Positions 26,819 to 36,412 of a stretch of DNA of 64,000 nt are shown one piece after another (within the stretch, counting starts at the first letter, position 1; the number at the start of each line of letters is the position of its first letter). The notes under the pieces are model-generated. The model saw only the letters and a program-made list of their open reading frames with translations, had not been told where the DNA came from and made no database searches. Origin of the DNA: Bradyrhizobium yuanmingense (GTDB lineage: Bacteria > Pseudomonadota > Alphaproteobacteria > Rhizobiales > Xanthobacteraceae). The translations under genes and the position numbers were made by a program. The stretch lies in assembly GCF_900094575.1 (NCBI RefSeq), contig NZ_FMAE01000006.1, positions 372,001 to 436,000 of the forward strand. The letters run 5' to 3'.

Positions 26819-28435
26819 TTACTCCGCGGCCAGCTTCACGTCCGGGGCAGCCGCGCGCACCTCGGCGTCCACCTGTGCTTCGAACTTGGCAAAATTCTTC
26901 TGGAACATGCCGACCAGCGCGCGGGCGGTCTTGTCGAACTCGTCCTTGTCCTTCCAGGTGTTGACCGGGTTGAGGATCTCGGCCGGCACGCCCGGCAGCG
27001 CGGTCGGGACCGCAAAGCCGAAATACTTGTCGGTGCGGAATTCGACGTTGCGAAGCGAGCCGTCGAGCGCGGCGGTGAGCAGCGCGCGCGTCACCTTGAT
27101 CGGCATGCGCGAGCCGACACCATACTTGCCGCCGGTCCACCCGGTGTTGACCAGCCAGCAATCGACATTGTGCTGGGCGATGAGGTCGCGCAGCATGTTG
27201 CCGTAGACGGATGGATCGAGCGGCAGGAAGGGCGAGCCGAAGCAGGTCGAGAATTCCGGCTGCGGCTCGTTGCCGAGGCCGCGCTCGGTGCCGGCGACCT
27301 TGGCGGTGTAGCCGGACAGGAAGTGATACATCGCCTGCGCTGGCGAGAGCTTGGCGATCGGCGGCAGCACGCCGAAGGCGTCGGCGGCCAGCATCACCAC
27401 GTTCTTCGGCTGCGGCGCGCGGCCGGTGCGCGAGGCGTTCGGGATGAAGTCGAGCGGATAGGCCGAACGCGTGTTCTCGGTCTTGGAGCCGTCGTCGAAA
27501 TCGACGACGCGGGTGTCCTCATCGAGCACGCAGTTCTCGAGCACCGCGCCGAAGCGGGTCGAGGCGGCATAGATCTCCGGTTCGGCTTCCTTCGACAGCT
27601 TGATGCACTTGGCGTAGCAGCCGCCTTCGAAATTGAAGACGCCGTTCGGGCCCCAGCCGTGCTCGTCGTCGCCGATCAGCGTGCGGTTGGGATCGGCCGA
27701 CAGCGTCGTCTTGCCGGTGCCCGACAGGCCGAAGAAGATCGCGGTGTCGCCCTTGGCGCCGACATTCGCCGAGCAGTGCATCGGCATCACACCGCGCTCG
27801 GGCAGATAATAATTCAGCGTCGTGAAGACCGACTTCTTCATCTCGCCGGCATAATAAGACCCGCCGATCAGGACGATCTTGCGGGCGAAATCGATCGCGA
27901 CCACGTTCTCCGAGCGGCAGCCATGGCGTTTAGGATCGGCGCGGAAGCTCGGCATGTCGATGATGGTGAGCTCCGGCACGAAGGTCGGCAGCTCGATCGC
28001 CTCGGGGCGGATCAGCAGCGTGCGGATGAACAGCGAGTGCCAGGCAAGCTCGGTGAAGACGCGCGTCTTGATCCGGTAGGCCGGGTCGGCGCCGCCATAG
28101 AGGTCCTGCGCGAACAGGCGCTTGCCTTCGGCGTGCTTGAGGAAGTCCTGGTAGAGCGTCTCGAATTGCTCTGCGGTGATCGACTGGTTGCCGGCCCACC
28201 ACATCCTCTTGTCGGTGGTGGCGTCGCGCACCGTGAACTTGTCCTTCGGGCTGCGCCCGGTGAACTCGCCGGTGTCGGCGCAGAGCGCGCCGTCGGCGGA
28301 GAGCACCGCCTCACCCGCTGCCAGCGAGTATTGATAGAGTTGTGGCGCACCCAGATTCCAGTGAACCTGCTTGAGATTCTTTAAGCCGAATTTGTCGGCG
28401 CCGAAGGCACCGTTGCGCACGCCCGTCTCTTGCAC
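26819..28435 (-). CDS. pckA: Phosphoenolpyruvate carboxykinase (ATP)
   Basis: 538 residues, normal for the ATP-dependent enzyme. It converts oxaloacetate to PEP and CO2, the entry step of gluconeogenesis from C4 acids, the carbon source of bacteroids. The Walker A loop GLSGTGKT (236-243) and the following kinase-2 motif with IGDDEHGW are intact, as are GGSYYAGEMKKS and the Arg-containing TGRSPKDKF substrate site near residue 60. In several rhizobia pckA lies beside chvI; here two genes intervene. The 286 bases upstream hold no gene and must contain its promoter. Confidence 0.97.
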   Translation of the reverse strand: MQETGVRNGAFGADKFGLKNLKQVHWNLGAPQLYQYSLAAGEAVLSADGALCADTGEFTGRSPKDKFTVRDATTDKRMWWAGNQSITAEQFETLYQDFLKHAEGKRLFAQDLYGGADPAYRIKTRVFTELAWHSLFIRTLLIRPEAIELPTFVPELTIIDMPSFRADPKRHGCRSENVVAIDFARKIVLIGGSYYAGEMKKSVFTTLNYYLPERGVMPMHCSANVGAKGDTAIFFGLSGTGKTTLSADPNRTLIGDDEHGWGPNGVFNFEGGCYAKCIKLSKEAEPEIYAASTRFGAVLENCVLDEDTRVVDFDDGSKTENTRSAYPLDFIPNASRTGRAPQPKNVVMLAADAFGVLPPIAKLSPAQAMYHFLSGYTAKVAGTERGLGNEPQPEFSTCFGSPFLPLDPSVYGNMLRDLIAQHNVDCWLVNTGWTGGKYGVGSRMPIKVTRALLTAALDGSLRNVEFRTDKYFGFAVPTALPGVPAEILNPVNTWKDKDEFDKTARALVGMFQKNFAKFEAQVDAEVRAAAPDVKLAAE

Positions 28436-28721
28436 GAAAAATCCCTCCTAGAACCCGCGACATCAAGCGCGGCCAAGTTTGGCGCCGTCGCGATCACCGT
28501 GAATATGGGCCGTTCGGCCTCGGCTGAACGACCTAATAATGATGAACGCCGGCGTTGCCAAGCTGATCCCGCAGGATTTGGTTTATTCAAGGACCGCGCC
28601 AAACGCCGCGCATGTCAGCTCTGAAAGGCCGCATCGAGAAAGTGCGGATGATCGCGCAACCAAATGCACATCTGCGCGTTATGTCCGGTTATTGCGACGC
28701 ACAATCACTGCGTCAACACCC

Positions 28722-31310
28722 CTATCTTACCTCGCCCTCTCCGATCAACGCGAACGGTCCCCACATCGCGGGATAAGCGTTGCGCGGCGACGAGGCGTCG
28801 TCGAGATAGGTTAACATCGCGCGGCGCAAGGCTTCGGCGCGGCCGAGCTTTGGCTCGTTCTTCAGCAGCTCGAACGTCGACGTGGTCAAGCGGGTCGCAG
28901 CCTCCGAATCCACGGCCCAATGCGACACCAGGAGCGCGCGAGCACCTGCGTAGAAGAACGAGCGCGCCAATCCGGACAACGCCTCGGCACCGGGCTTGTC
29001 GCCCGCGATGGTGTTGCAGGCAGACAGCACAACCCAATCGGCATTGAGCTTGAGCTGGGCCACTTCGCTCGCGGTGAGAAGACCATCGTCGAGCTCCGTC
29101 GGCTGGTCGGGGATGGAGAGCGCCAGCGAGGGCTCCCCCAATCCCTTGACGTCGCCGGCGACAAGGCCGTGGGTGGCAAAGTAGATGATGCCGTATTGGG
29201 CAAGCGCTGCACGCTTGAGCGTCGTTTCGCTGGCGTCGCGGCCGAGATGGATGTCAGCCTCGGCAGCGCCGACGTCCCTCGCCACCGCGTTCAATTCGTC
29301 GGCGGTATCGGGCAGCTGCGGCAGCGCCTGGGCCAGCCGCGCACGATCCACGCCTGCGCCGCGCCAGAAGTCGGCATAGGCGATCGTCGCGATGCTGCGT
29401 GCGGCGACCTTGCCGTTCGCGGCACGCCGGTCGGCAGGCCCTTCGGCTGCAGGGTTGAACACGGGATCGCCGAAACCGGTCATCGGCTTGACGCTTTGAT
29501 CCCTGCGGGCAAAGGCGCGCAGCGATTTCAGGCTGATCACTGACGGCAGGACCGAAACGGCCTGACGCCGCAGCAGCCAGGCAGCACTGCGATAGCCCTC
29601 GAGCCGGTCCGGGATCGCAGCCTGTGGCTTCTCCGTGACCAGCAGATGAAACGGCATTGCGGTCAATGCCGCCGACGGCACGACCAGCAGGTTGCGCTTG
29701 TCCTTGGTCAGCGCCTCAACCGGGCCGAGCAGCGCGACATAGAGCTCGTTGGCAAGACCGAGGTCGAACAATCCCGATTTGCCGGATGCATCGCGCGCCT
29801 TGCCGACATCGAGCCCCCTGCGGAAAGCCGTGACCTTCTGTGCGACCGCGTCCGCTCCGAGCGGAATCTCCTTCCAGTCGACGCTCTCGCGCGTGATCGC
29901 GACGACATAGCTCCGCCTGTCGACGACGGAATAGACCACCATCGCCTCGTCGGACGCCAGCAGCGGCTGGATGTCCTTGACGGTCAGCGGCAGCGGGTTC
30001 GAGAGCGAGGCATAGTCGGGAAACTCGACGGCGAGCGTCTTCTGCAATCCATTGCGCGCGCTTGCGATCGCCGCGATCCGCGCGCGGCTGCGCTGCTCGG
30101 CCGCGACGTCGCGCTGGGCCGACGGCTTCGACACTGCAGCGATGATCGCCTTGTCGAGCGCTTCGGACTCGGCCGCGAGATCCTGATCCTTGCGCACGAG
30201 CTCGGCGAGCCGGTCGCTGCCGGCGGCGAGCCGCACCGCGAGCTTGTTCACGGCAGAAGCGGCAGAGGATTGCGTGCCGCGCTGGATCGCAGCGAGCGCA
30301 TCGTCGAGCGCCTTCTCGCTCGCCAGCAGCGATTGCTGCCGTGCCGCGAACAGGATCGGCAGCACGACGCGCAGCTGCGCACGATTGGCCGCGAGCGTCT
30401 TCTGCGCCAACGGCAAGGCATCCGCCGTCCGCCCCGTCGCCTGCAGGAAATCGGCAAGATTGCTCGTCGAAGTCGCAACATCAGGGTGATCCGGCCCGAG
30501 CGCGCGTTCGCGGATCGCCAGCGCGCGACGATACAGCGGCTCGGCATCGGCAAAACGCTGCTGGTGCTGGTAGAGCCCGGCGAGATTATTGAGCGAGCGC
30601 GCGACGTCGGGGTGTTCAGGCCCCAGCACCTTTTCGCGGATCGCGAGCGAGCGCTTGATCGGCGCTTCGGCACCGGCGTCGCGATTGAGGTCGCGCTCGA
30701 CCTGTCCGATGTTGTTCAGGACCGTGGCGACCGCGGGATGCTCGGGACCGGCAGCCTTCTGATAGATCGCGAGCGCACGGCGGAACAGTGGCTCGGCATC
30801 GGCCGGACGCTGCTGCTTGGCGTAGAGCGTGGCGATATTGTTGAGGGATTGACCGATGTCGGGATGCTCGCGCGGCAGCGCCTTCTCGCGCACGGCAAGT
30901 GCACGCTTGAACAGCGGCTCGGCCTCTGCGAAGCGACCCTGCCGCTGATAGAGCGCGGCAAGATTGGTCAGCTCGGCCGCAACCAGGGCGTTGTCGGAGC
31001 CGAGCGATTTTTCCATGAGTGCGATCGCGCGCTTGTAGAGCGGCTCAGCCAGATCGTCCCGTCCCTGACCGGCATGGACCTGGCCGAGATTGTTCAACGC
31101 GCCCGAGAGATCGCGGCCGTTGTCCTTCTCCAGGCTGGCGACCATCGCCTGCGCCAACGGCAGCGCTTCCGAATATTTTCCGGCACCGATGAGCGCGGTG
31201 AGCCGCGCGCTCTCGGCGGCGAGACCTTTCTGCGCAAGGGCTGGCGTGGCGAGCAAGGTGGTGATGGCGAGCGCGAGAGCCGCCGTCCATGCCAAACGTT
31301 GACGCGTCAT
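28722..31310 (-). CDS. Secreted TPR-CHAT protein (caspase-like peptidase domain)
   Basis: 862 residues. The ATG at 31310 is chosen because it gives a clear signal peptide (LAWTAALALAITTLLATPAL, cut after ALAQ). Six or more tetratricopeptide repeats of the kinesin-light-chain type follow (units such as LNNLGQVHAGQGRDDLAEPL, spaced 42 residues), then a helical spacer and a C-terminal CHAT domain. The predicted catalytic dyad is present: His in IIYFATHGLVAG and Cys in WVVLSACNTIAGD. CHAT domains are clan CD peptidases related to caspases and separase. Export to the periplasm and the target are inferred. Confidence 0.88.
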   Translation of the reverse strand: MTRQRLAWTAALALAITTLLATPALAQKGLAAESARLTALIGAGKYSEALPLAQAMVASLEKDNGRDLSGALNNLGQVHAGQGRDDLAEPLYKRAIALMEKSLGSDNALVAAELTNLAALYQRQGRFAEAEPLFKRALAVREKALPREHPDIGQSLNNIATLYAKQQRPADAEPLFRRALAIYQKAAGPEHPAVATVLNNIGQVERDLNRDAGAEAPIKRSLAIREKVLGPEHPDVARSLNNLAGLYQHQQRFADAEPLYRRALAIRERALGPDHPDVATSTSNLADFLQATGRTADALPLAQKTLAANRAQLRVVLPILFAARQQSLLASEKALDDALAAIQRGTQSSAASAVNKLAVRLAAGSDRLAELVRKDQDLAAESEALDKAIIAAVSKPSAQRDVAAEQRSRARIAAIASARNGLQKTLAVEFPDYASLSNPLPLTVKDIQPLLASDEAMVVYSVVDRRSYVVAITRESVDWKEIPLGADAVAQKVTAFRRGLDVGKARDASGKSGLFDLGLANELYVALLGPVEALTKDKRNLLVVPSAALTAMPFHLLVTEKPQAAIPDRLEGYRSAAWLLRRQAVSVLPSVISLKSLRAFARRDQSVKPMTGFGDPVFNPAAEGPADRRAANGKVAARSIATIAYADFWRGAGVDRARLAQALPQLPDTADELNAVARDVGAAEADIHLGRDASETTLKRAALAQYGIIYFATHGLVAGDVKGLGEPSLALSIPDQPTELDDGLLTASEVAQLKLNADWVVLSACNTIAGDKPGAEALSGLARSFFYAGARALLVSHWAVDSEAATRLTTSTFELLKNEPKLGRAEALRRAMLTYLDDASSPRNAYPAMWGPFALIGEGEVR

Positions 31311-31374
31311 GACCCCTCTCGCTGCGAGCCCGAAAACCATCACGGTCATGGGTCGCGGCGATCGGTAGCCGCGT

Positions 31375-32124
31375 TCAAGCGGTTGCGCCCTGGTCCACCT
31401 TCGTGCGCGCTTCGCCAGCGAGACGGACCAGCATCTTGCGAAGCGCCGTGCCATCCGTCACCCGCTCCGGGAAGTCCAGCCGCAGCGTTGCCTGGCCGAC
31501 CTGCATGTCGAGGCCTTCAGGATCACAGCCGGTACAGCGCCAGTCGCCCTCGGTGGCGCCGAGCAGCTTCGTGGCATAAAGATTGAGGGCGTCGCGATGG
31601 TCGGCGTTCATGTGCTCGACGGCGCCCTCCTCCGCCGCCAGCAGGTCCTCGGCGCCGGTGAGGTCCGTCAGGAATTGCTCCGGCTTGAGGTCGACGATCC
31701 GGCCAAAGCCGGCGACCAGATGTGTTCCCGTGGGCCGGATCCGGAAGAAGGAGAAATCCTTAAAAGAAACAAAGCCTTCTGCCGAGGGATGAGCACTCAG
31801 ATACCGTCGCTGGAGCAGATCCTTGTTGGAATCGGCCTCCTCGGCCCGGCCGGACAGCATGATCCGGGCGCCTTCCAGGGGATCCCCGGCCGCGCGCTCG
31901 TCCAGCATCAGCGAGACCCTGGAGTCCGCGAGGACGTTCTTGGTGTGCACGGCGAGGCGCGAGATCAGCAGGATCGGCGAGCCGTCGGGATGGCTGGCCA
32001 GATTGACCAGGGAACAATAGGGATCGCCGTTGCCGACCATCAGCGTCGCCAGAGCCCCCTGCCGGGACCGCCTCAGCAGCGATTTGGCGAGCTTTGCGGG
32101 GTCGAAATTGGGGGTCGGTTGCAT
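31375..32124 (-). CDS. HugZ-like pyridoxamine-5'-phosphate-oxidase-fold protein
   Basis: 249 residues from the ATG at 32124; a TTG nine codons upstream is less likely. The split-barrel flavin/heme-binding domain spans 1-150 (SRQGALATLMVGNGDPYCSL, SPILLISRLAVHTKNVLAD), and a C-terminal DUF2470-type domain includes EEGAVEHMNADHRDALNLYA. This arrangement fits the HugZ family of heme-degrading or heme-binding proteins; whether it degrades heme is unknown. It is on the minus strand between the CHAT gene and chvI. Confidence 0.85.
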   Translation of the reverse strand: MQPTPNFDPAKLAKSLLRRSRQGALATLMVGNGDPYCSLVNLASHPDGSPILLISRLAVHTKNVLADSRVSLMLDERAAGDPLEGARIMLSGRAEEADSNKDLLQRRYLSAHPSAEGFVSFKDFSFFRIRPTGTHLVAGFGRIVDLKPEQFLTDLTGAEDLLAAEEGAVEHMNADHRDALNLYATKLLGATEGDWRCTGCDPEGLDMQVGQATLRLDFPERVTDGTALRKMLVRLAGEARTKVDQGATA

Positions 32125-32365
32125 TGGCTTTCTCGGCTCAGGTGGTTGCAAGGAGGGCCTTTTTTCGGGTAAACGGGGGCCCGGTTATGGGTCGAGATGC
32201 GGCGAATCTGCCGTGTTTCGTGGAACTTGGTCACACTTCAGCCCAGCTTGCATTGCTCGGTGACAAGGTTCGAACGCCACTTCGGCACCCATGTATGCGG
32301 CGCATCACTGATTGCTCGCCGTTTCAAGCCACGACCCAAACGGAAAGCAGAAAGCAGAGAGGCTC

Positions 32366-33067
32366 ATGCCCACAATCGCTTTGGTCGACGACGACCGCAA
32401 CATTCTCACATCCGTCTCGATCGCGCTGGAAGCCGAAGGCTACCGTATCATGACCTACACCGACGGCGCTTCCGCGCTCGACGGTTTCCGCACCACCCAG
32501 CCCGATCTCGCCATCCTCGACATCAAGATGCCGCGCATGGACGGCATGGAGACGCTGCGCCGTCTCAGGCAAAAGTCCGACCTGCCGGTGATCTTCCTCA
32601 CCTCCAAGGACGAGGAGATCGACGAACTGTTCGGCCTCAAGATGGGCGCCGACGACTTCATCCGCAAACCGTTCTCGCAGCGTTTGCTGGTCGAGCGCGT
32701 CAAGGCGGTGCTGCGGCGCTCGGCGCCGAAGGATCCGACCGTCGCGCCGAAGGAGAACGACGCCAAGGCGCTCGACCGCGGTCTGCTGCGCATGGACCCC
32801 GAGCGCCATACCTGCACCTGGAAGAACGAGCCGGTGACGCTCACCGTGACCGAATTCCTCATCCTGCAGGCGCTCGCGACCCGGCCCGGCGTGGTGAAGA
32901 GCCGCAACGCGCTGATGGACGCCGCCTATGACGACCAGGTCTATGTCGACGACCGCACCATCGACAGCCACATCAAGCGGCTGCGCAAGAAGTTCAAGGT
33001 GGTCGACAACGAGTTCGAGATGATCGAGACGCTCTACGGCGTCGGCTACCGTTTCAAGGAAGCCTGA
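32366..33067 (+). CDS. chvI: Response regulator ChvI
   Basis: 233 residues, OmpR/PhoB type. The receiver domain has the acidic pocket VDDD (8-10), the phospho-acceptor Asp52 in LAILDIKMPRMDG, Thr79 and Lys101 in DDFIRKPFS. The C-terminal winged helix recognises DNA (TVTEFLILQALATRPGVVKS, VDDRTIDSHIKRLRKKFK). With ChvG it controls envelope and acid-stress and exopolysaccharide genes in rhizobia. Assigned as ChvI because it precedes chvG-hprK-EIIA-HPr, the conserved order. chvG follows after a 113-base gap. Confidence 0.93.
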   Translation: MPTIALVDDDRNILTSVSIALEAEGYRIMTYTDGASALDGFRTTQPDLAILDIKMPRMDGMETLRRLRQKSDLPVIFLTSKDEEIDELFGLKMGADDFIRKPFSQRLLVERVKAVLRRSAPKDPTVAPKENDAKALDRGLLRMDPERHTCTWKNEPVTLTVTEFLILQALATRPGVVKSRNALMDAAYDDQVYVDDRTIDSHIKRLRKKFKVVDNEFEMIETLYGVGYRFKEA

Positions 33068-33180
33068 GGGCGCCTCCTCCACGGCGATCGAGAGCATCTC
33101 CGGTTCTCGTTCCATCGGGACGAGGATCGCTCTAGGATGCGGGGACCTTCGCACGGGCCGTCCTAACGCGGGCGTAAGCA

Positions 33181-34977
33181 TTGCTTGACCGAACGCAGCC
33201 TGACCCTAACCAGAGCGCCGGGGATATCGCATCCGCCGGCGTTCAGGAGCACGTTGCCGACAACAAGCCGCAGGGCTTCCGGCCGCTGAACTGGTTGAAA
33301 CGCGCCGGGCAGTTCTTCTTCGCGCTGTCCTTCTCGAGCCTGACCCGCCGCATCGTCTCGCTCAACCTCGCCGGCCTCGTCGCACTGGTGGCGAGCATCC
33401 TGTACCTGTCGCAATTCCGTGCCGGCCTGATCGATGCGCGCGCGCAGAGCCTGCTGGTGCAGGCCGAGATCATCGCCGGGGCGATCGCGGCCTCCGCGAC
33501 GGTGCAGACCAACGCCATTACCATCGACCCCGACAGGCTGCTCGACCTCAAGCCGGGCGAGACCTATGGCGGCTCGGATGAGTATTCGCCGCTGGACTTC
33601 CCGATCAATCCGGAGCGCGTCGCGCCGGTGCTGCGCACCTTGATCTCGCCAACCAAGACGCGCGCCCGCATCTACGATCCGAACGGCAGCCTGCTGCTCG
33701 ACAGCCGCAACCTGGAAAACGTGCTGCGCTTTCCTCTGCCGCCGCCGGCCGAGCAACCCGGCATCATCGAGCGCGGCAAGGTCGCGGTGCGGACCTGGCT
33801 GAACCGCGGCGACCTGCCGCTCTATCGCGAGCTCGGGCCCGAGAACGGCAATGGCTATGCCGAAGTGGGCGACGCCCTCCAGGGCCAGAAACGCTCGATG
33901 GTGCGGGTCAACGCACGCGGCGAGGTGATCGTCTCGGTCGCGGTCCCCGTGCTGCGCTCGCGTGCGATCCACGGCGCCTTGATGCTGTCGACGCAAGGCG
34001 ACGACATCGACCAGATGGTCACCGCCGAGCGCCTCGCCATCCTGAAGGTCGGCGGCGTTGCCGCCGCCGTCATGATCATGCTGTCACTGCTGCTGGCGAG
34101 CACGATCGCAGGTCCAGTGCGCCGGCTCGCCGACAGCGCCGAACGCGTCCGCCGCCGCATCAAGGCCCGCATCGAGATTCCCGATTTCACCCGCCGCCGC
34201 GACGAGATCGGCCACCTCTCCGGCGCGCTGCGCGACATGACCAGCGCGCTCTACAGCCGCATCGAGGCGATCGAGATGTTCGCCGCCGACGTTGCCCATG
34301 AATTGAAGAACCCGCTGACCTCGCTGCGCTCGGCGGTCGAGACGCTGCCGCTGGCGCGCAACGAGAACAGCCGCGCCCGCCTGCTCGAGGTGATCGAGCA
34401 CGACGTCAAGCGGCTCGACCGGCTGATCTCCGACATCTCCGACGCCAGCCGCCTCGATGCCGAGCTGCAGCGCCAGGATGCGATCCCGGTCGATTTGCGC
34501 CGGCTGCTGACGACGCTGGTGTCCGTCGCCAACGAAACCAAGCTCGGCCACGACGTCGCGGTCGAAACGCGCTTCGAGGGCCGCAGCCCGACCGACACCT
34601 TCGCCGTGAGCGGCCACGATTCCCGGCTCGGACAGGTCGTCTCCAACCTGCTCTCCAACGCGCAATCCTTCTCCGATCGCGGCAGCAAGGTGCGCCTCAC
34701 CTGCCGCCGCGTTCGCTCCGAGATCGAGATCGTGGTCGACGACGACGGCCCCGGCATTCGCGAGGACGCGCTCGAGCGCATCTTCGAGCGCTTCTACACC
34801 GACCGCCCGCATCAGGGCTTTGGCCAGAACTCCGGCCTCGGCCTGTCGATCTCCAAGCAGATCGTCGACGCCCATGGCGGACGGATCTGGGCAGAGAACC
34901 GCCCTGGCCCGCCGGACGCCGACGGCACTCCGACAATTGCCGGTGCGCGCTTCGTGGTGAGGCTGCCGGCGCTATGA
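33181..34977 (+). CDS. chvG: Sensor histidine kinase ChvG
   Basis: 598 residues from a TTG. Two membrane helices (about 60-80 and 285-307) bracket a periplasmic sensor of about 200 residues. Then come a HAMP linker (AGPVRRLADSAERVRRRIKA), the H-box VAHELKNPLTSLRSAVE with His373, the N-box RLGQVVSNLLSNAQSFS, and the G-boxes DDDGPGI and GLGLSISKQI. It phosphorylates ChvI. In rhizobia ExoR binds the periplasmic domain (known for the family). Its stop overlaps hprK by four bases (ATGA). Confidence 0.93.
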   Translation: MLDRTQPDPNQSAGDIASAGVQEHVADNKPQGFRPLNWLKRAGQFFFALSFSSLTRRIVSLNLAGLVALVASILYLSQFRAGLIDARAQSLLVQAEIIAGAIAASATVQTNAITIDPDRLLDLKPGETYGGSDEYSPLDFPINPERVAPVLRTLISPTKTRARIYDPNGSLLLDSRNLENVLRFPLPPPAEQPGIIERGKVAVRTWLNRGDLPLYRELGPENGNGYAEVGDALQGQKRSMVRVNARGEVIVSVAVPVLRSRAIHGALMLSTQGDDIDQMVTAERLAILKVGGVAAAVMIMLSLLLASTIAGPVRRLADSAERVRRRIKARIEIPDFTRRRDEIGHLSGALRDMTSALYSRIEAIEMFAADVAHELKNPLTSLRSAVETLPLARNENSRARLLEVIEHDVKRLDRLISDISDASRLDAELQRQDAIPVDLRRLLTTLVSVANETKLGHDVAVETRFEGRSPTDTFAVSGHDSRLGQVVSNLLSNAQSFSDRGSKVRLTCRRVRSEIEIVVDDDGPGIREDALERIFERFYTDRPHQGFGQNSGLGLSISKQIVDAHGGRIWAENRPGPPDADGTPTIAGARFVVRLPAL

Positions 34978-35498
34978 ACGAAGGCGGGCCCAGCGTTCAC
35001 GCCTCTGCCGTCAAGGTCGGGCCTTACGCCGTGCTGATCCGCGGGCCCTCGGGGTCCGGCAAGTCGCGGCTTGCCTTCGATCTGATCATGGCGGGGCGCT
35101 CGGGCGTTGTGGAAAGGGCCGTTCTGGTCGGTGACGACCGTGTCCATCTGGCGACACTCGGCCACGAAATTGAGGTCCGCCCCGCGCCTCGCTTGGCGGG
35201 CTTGATCGAGATCCGGGGCCTCGGAATCCGCCGCTGCGACTTCGTGGAGCATGCGACCGTCGGTCTCGTGGTCGATCTGGCTGCAGCCGACGCGGAGCGC
35301 CTGCCGCCGGCTGAAGCCCTGAAAACCAGCATTTTTGGTGTCGAAATACCGCGAATCCCTGTTGCCCGCGACTATTCGCCCCTTCCCCTGGTTGTTGCGG
35401 CCTTGACCACTACCAAGAGTTCATCTTCCGTTAACCCATCAGGCGATTGTTTGAAGGGAAATGGTAACCATATGAACCCCACTATCGCGACCGAATAG
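34974..35498 (+). CDS. hprK: HPr kinase/phosphorylase, C-terminal-domain-only type
   Basis: 174 residues. It contains only the catalytic domain: Walker A LIRGPSGSGKSR (residues 24-31) and then RAVLVGDDRVHL and the HprK signature region LIEIRGLGIRRCD. The N-terminal domain of Firmicute HprK is absent, as in other alphaproteobacteria. It phosphorylates or dephosphorylates the regulatory Ser of HPr. Start overlaps the chvG stop (ATGA). It is 134 bases ahead of the EIIA gene. An extra C-terminal tail (PSGDCLKGNGNHMNPTIATE) is specific to this protein. Confidence 0.93.
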   Translation: MNEGGPSVHASAVKVGPYAVLIRGPSGSGKSRLAFDLIMAGRSGVVERAVLVGDDRVHLATLGHEIEVRPAPRLAGLIEIRGLGIRRCDFVEHATVGLVVDLAAADAERLPPAEALKTSIFGVEIPRIPVARDYSPLPLVVAALTTTKSSSSVNPSGDCLKGNGNHMNPTIATE

Positions 35499-35631
35499 AC
35501 CGGCGCAGCTCCCCTCATCCATCCGTCTAGATTCAGGGAGATACGCAACATCCCCTCTTGCGCGGGGGCTCTGGATGGTCAAAGTGGCGCGTTCGTGCGG
35601 TGCACCAAAAGCGCCCGCGAGGAGTTTTCCG

Positions 35632-36033
35632 ATGATTGGTCTAGTACTTGTGACCCACGGGCGCCTTGCCGACGAATTCAAGGCAGCGCTTGAGCATGTC
35701 ATGGGCCCACAAAAGCAAATCGAAGCGATCACGATCGGCGCCGAAGATGATTCCGATCTCTGCCGAAGCGACATCATCGAGGCGGTCAACCGCGTCGATT
35801 CCGGCGACGGCGTTGCGATCCTCACCGACATGTTCGGCGGCACGCCGTCGAACCTGGCAATATCCTGCATGAGCCGGCCCAAGGTCGAAGTGCTCGCGGG
35901 CATCAACCTGCCCATGCTGGTCAAGCTTGCCAAGGTGCGCGAGGAGCGACCGCTGCCCGACGCGATCGCGATGGCGCAGGAAGCTGGCCGCAAATACGTC
36001 ACCATCGCCAGCCGGGTGCTCGCCGGCAAATGA
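35632..36033 (+). CDS. manX: PTS EIIA component, mannose family
   Basis: 133 residues. The phospho-acceptor His9 lies in MIGLVLVTHGRLADEF, and VAILTDMFGGTPSNLAISCM is the strand and loop that close on it. The ATG at 35632 has a gaggag site eight bases upstream; a longer frame from 35575 is unsupported. No EIIB or EIIC is encoded, so in alphaproteobacteria this protein has a regulatory rather than sugar-import role. HPr gene overlaps its stop by four bases. Confidence 0.93.
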   Translation: MIGLVLVTHGRLADEFKAALEHVMGPQKQIEAITIGAEDDSDLCRSDIIEAVNRVDSGDGVAILTDMFGGTPSNLAISCMSRPKVEVLAGINLPMLVKLAKVREERPLPDAIAMAQEAGRKYVTIASRVLAGK

Positions 36034-36347
36034 GCGAGGAGGCGCCACAAGCCGCGACCGGCGTGCCCGCGGGCGCGATCTCCAAGGATCTCCTGATCAT
36101 TAACAAGCGCGGCCTGCACGCCCGCGCCTCGGCGAAATTCGTCCAGGCGGTCGAGCGCTTCGATGCGCAGGTGTGGGTGACACGCGGCGGCGAGACCGTC
36201 GGCGGCACCTCGATCATGGGCTTGATGATGCTCGCCGCGGGTCCCGGCACGACGATCACGGTGGCGGCGGCAGGGACCGACGCCGAAGCCGCGCTCGCGG
36301 CGATCACGGAGCTCGTTGAAAGCAAGTTCAACGAGGAAGGGGTTTAG
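36030..36347 (+). CDS. ptsH: HPr phosphocarrier protein
   Basis: 105 residues, with an N-terminal extension of about 15 residues compared with E. coli HPr. The catalytic His30 is in IINKRGLHARASAKFVQAVE, and Ser61 in VGGTSIMGLMMLAA is the site for HprK. It receives phosphate from EI (not in this window) and passes it to EIIA. It closes the chvI-chvG-hprK-manX-ptsH cluster. Confidence 0.95.
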   Translation: MSEEAPQAATGVPAGAISKDLLIINKRGLHARASAKFVQAVERFDAQVWVTRGGETVGGTSIMGLMMLAAGPGTTITVAAAGTDAEAALAAITELVESKFNEEGV

Positions 36348-36354
36348 GCCCTTC

Positions 36355-36412
36355 TCTCACCACGCGGCCAGGAGCGCTCCCTCGCCCCGTACTTGCGGGA
36401 GAGGTGAAGAAA
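36355..36412. repeat. Remnant of family A repeat
   Basis: 'ccctcgccccgtacttgcgggagagg' matches the 3' part of the family A elements. It fills the gap between convergent ptsH and the glycosyltransferase gene. Too short and degenerate for more to be said. Confidence 0.45.
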
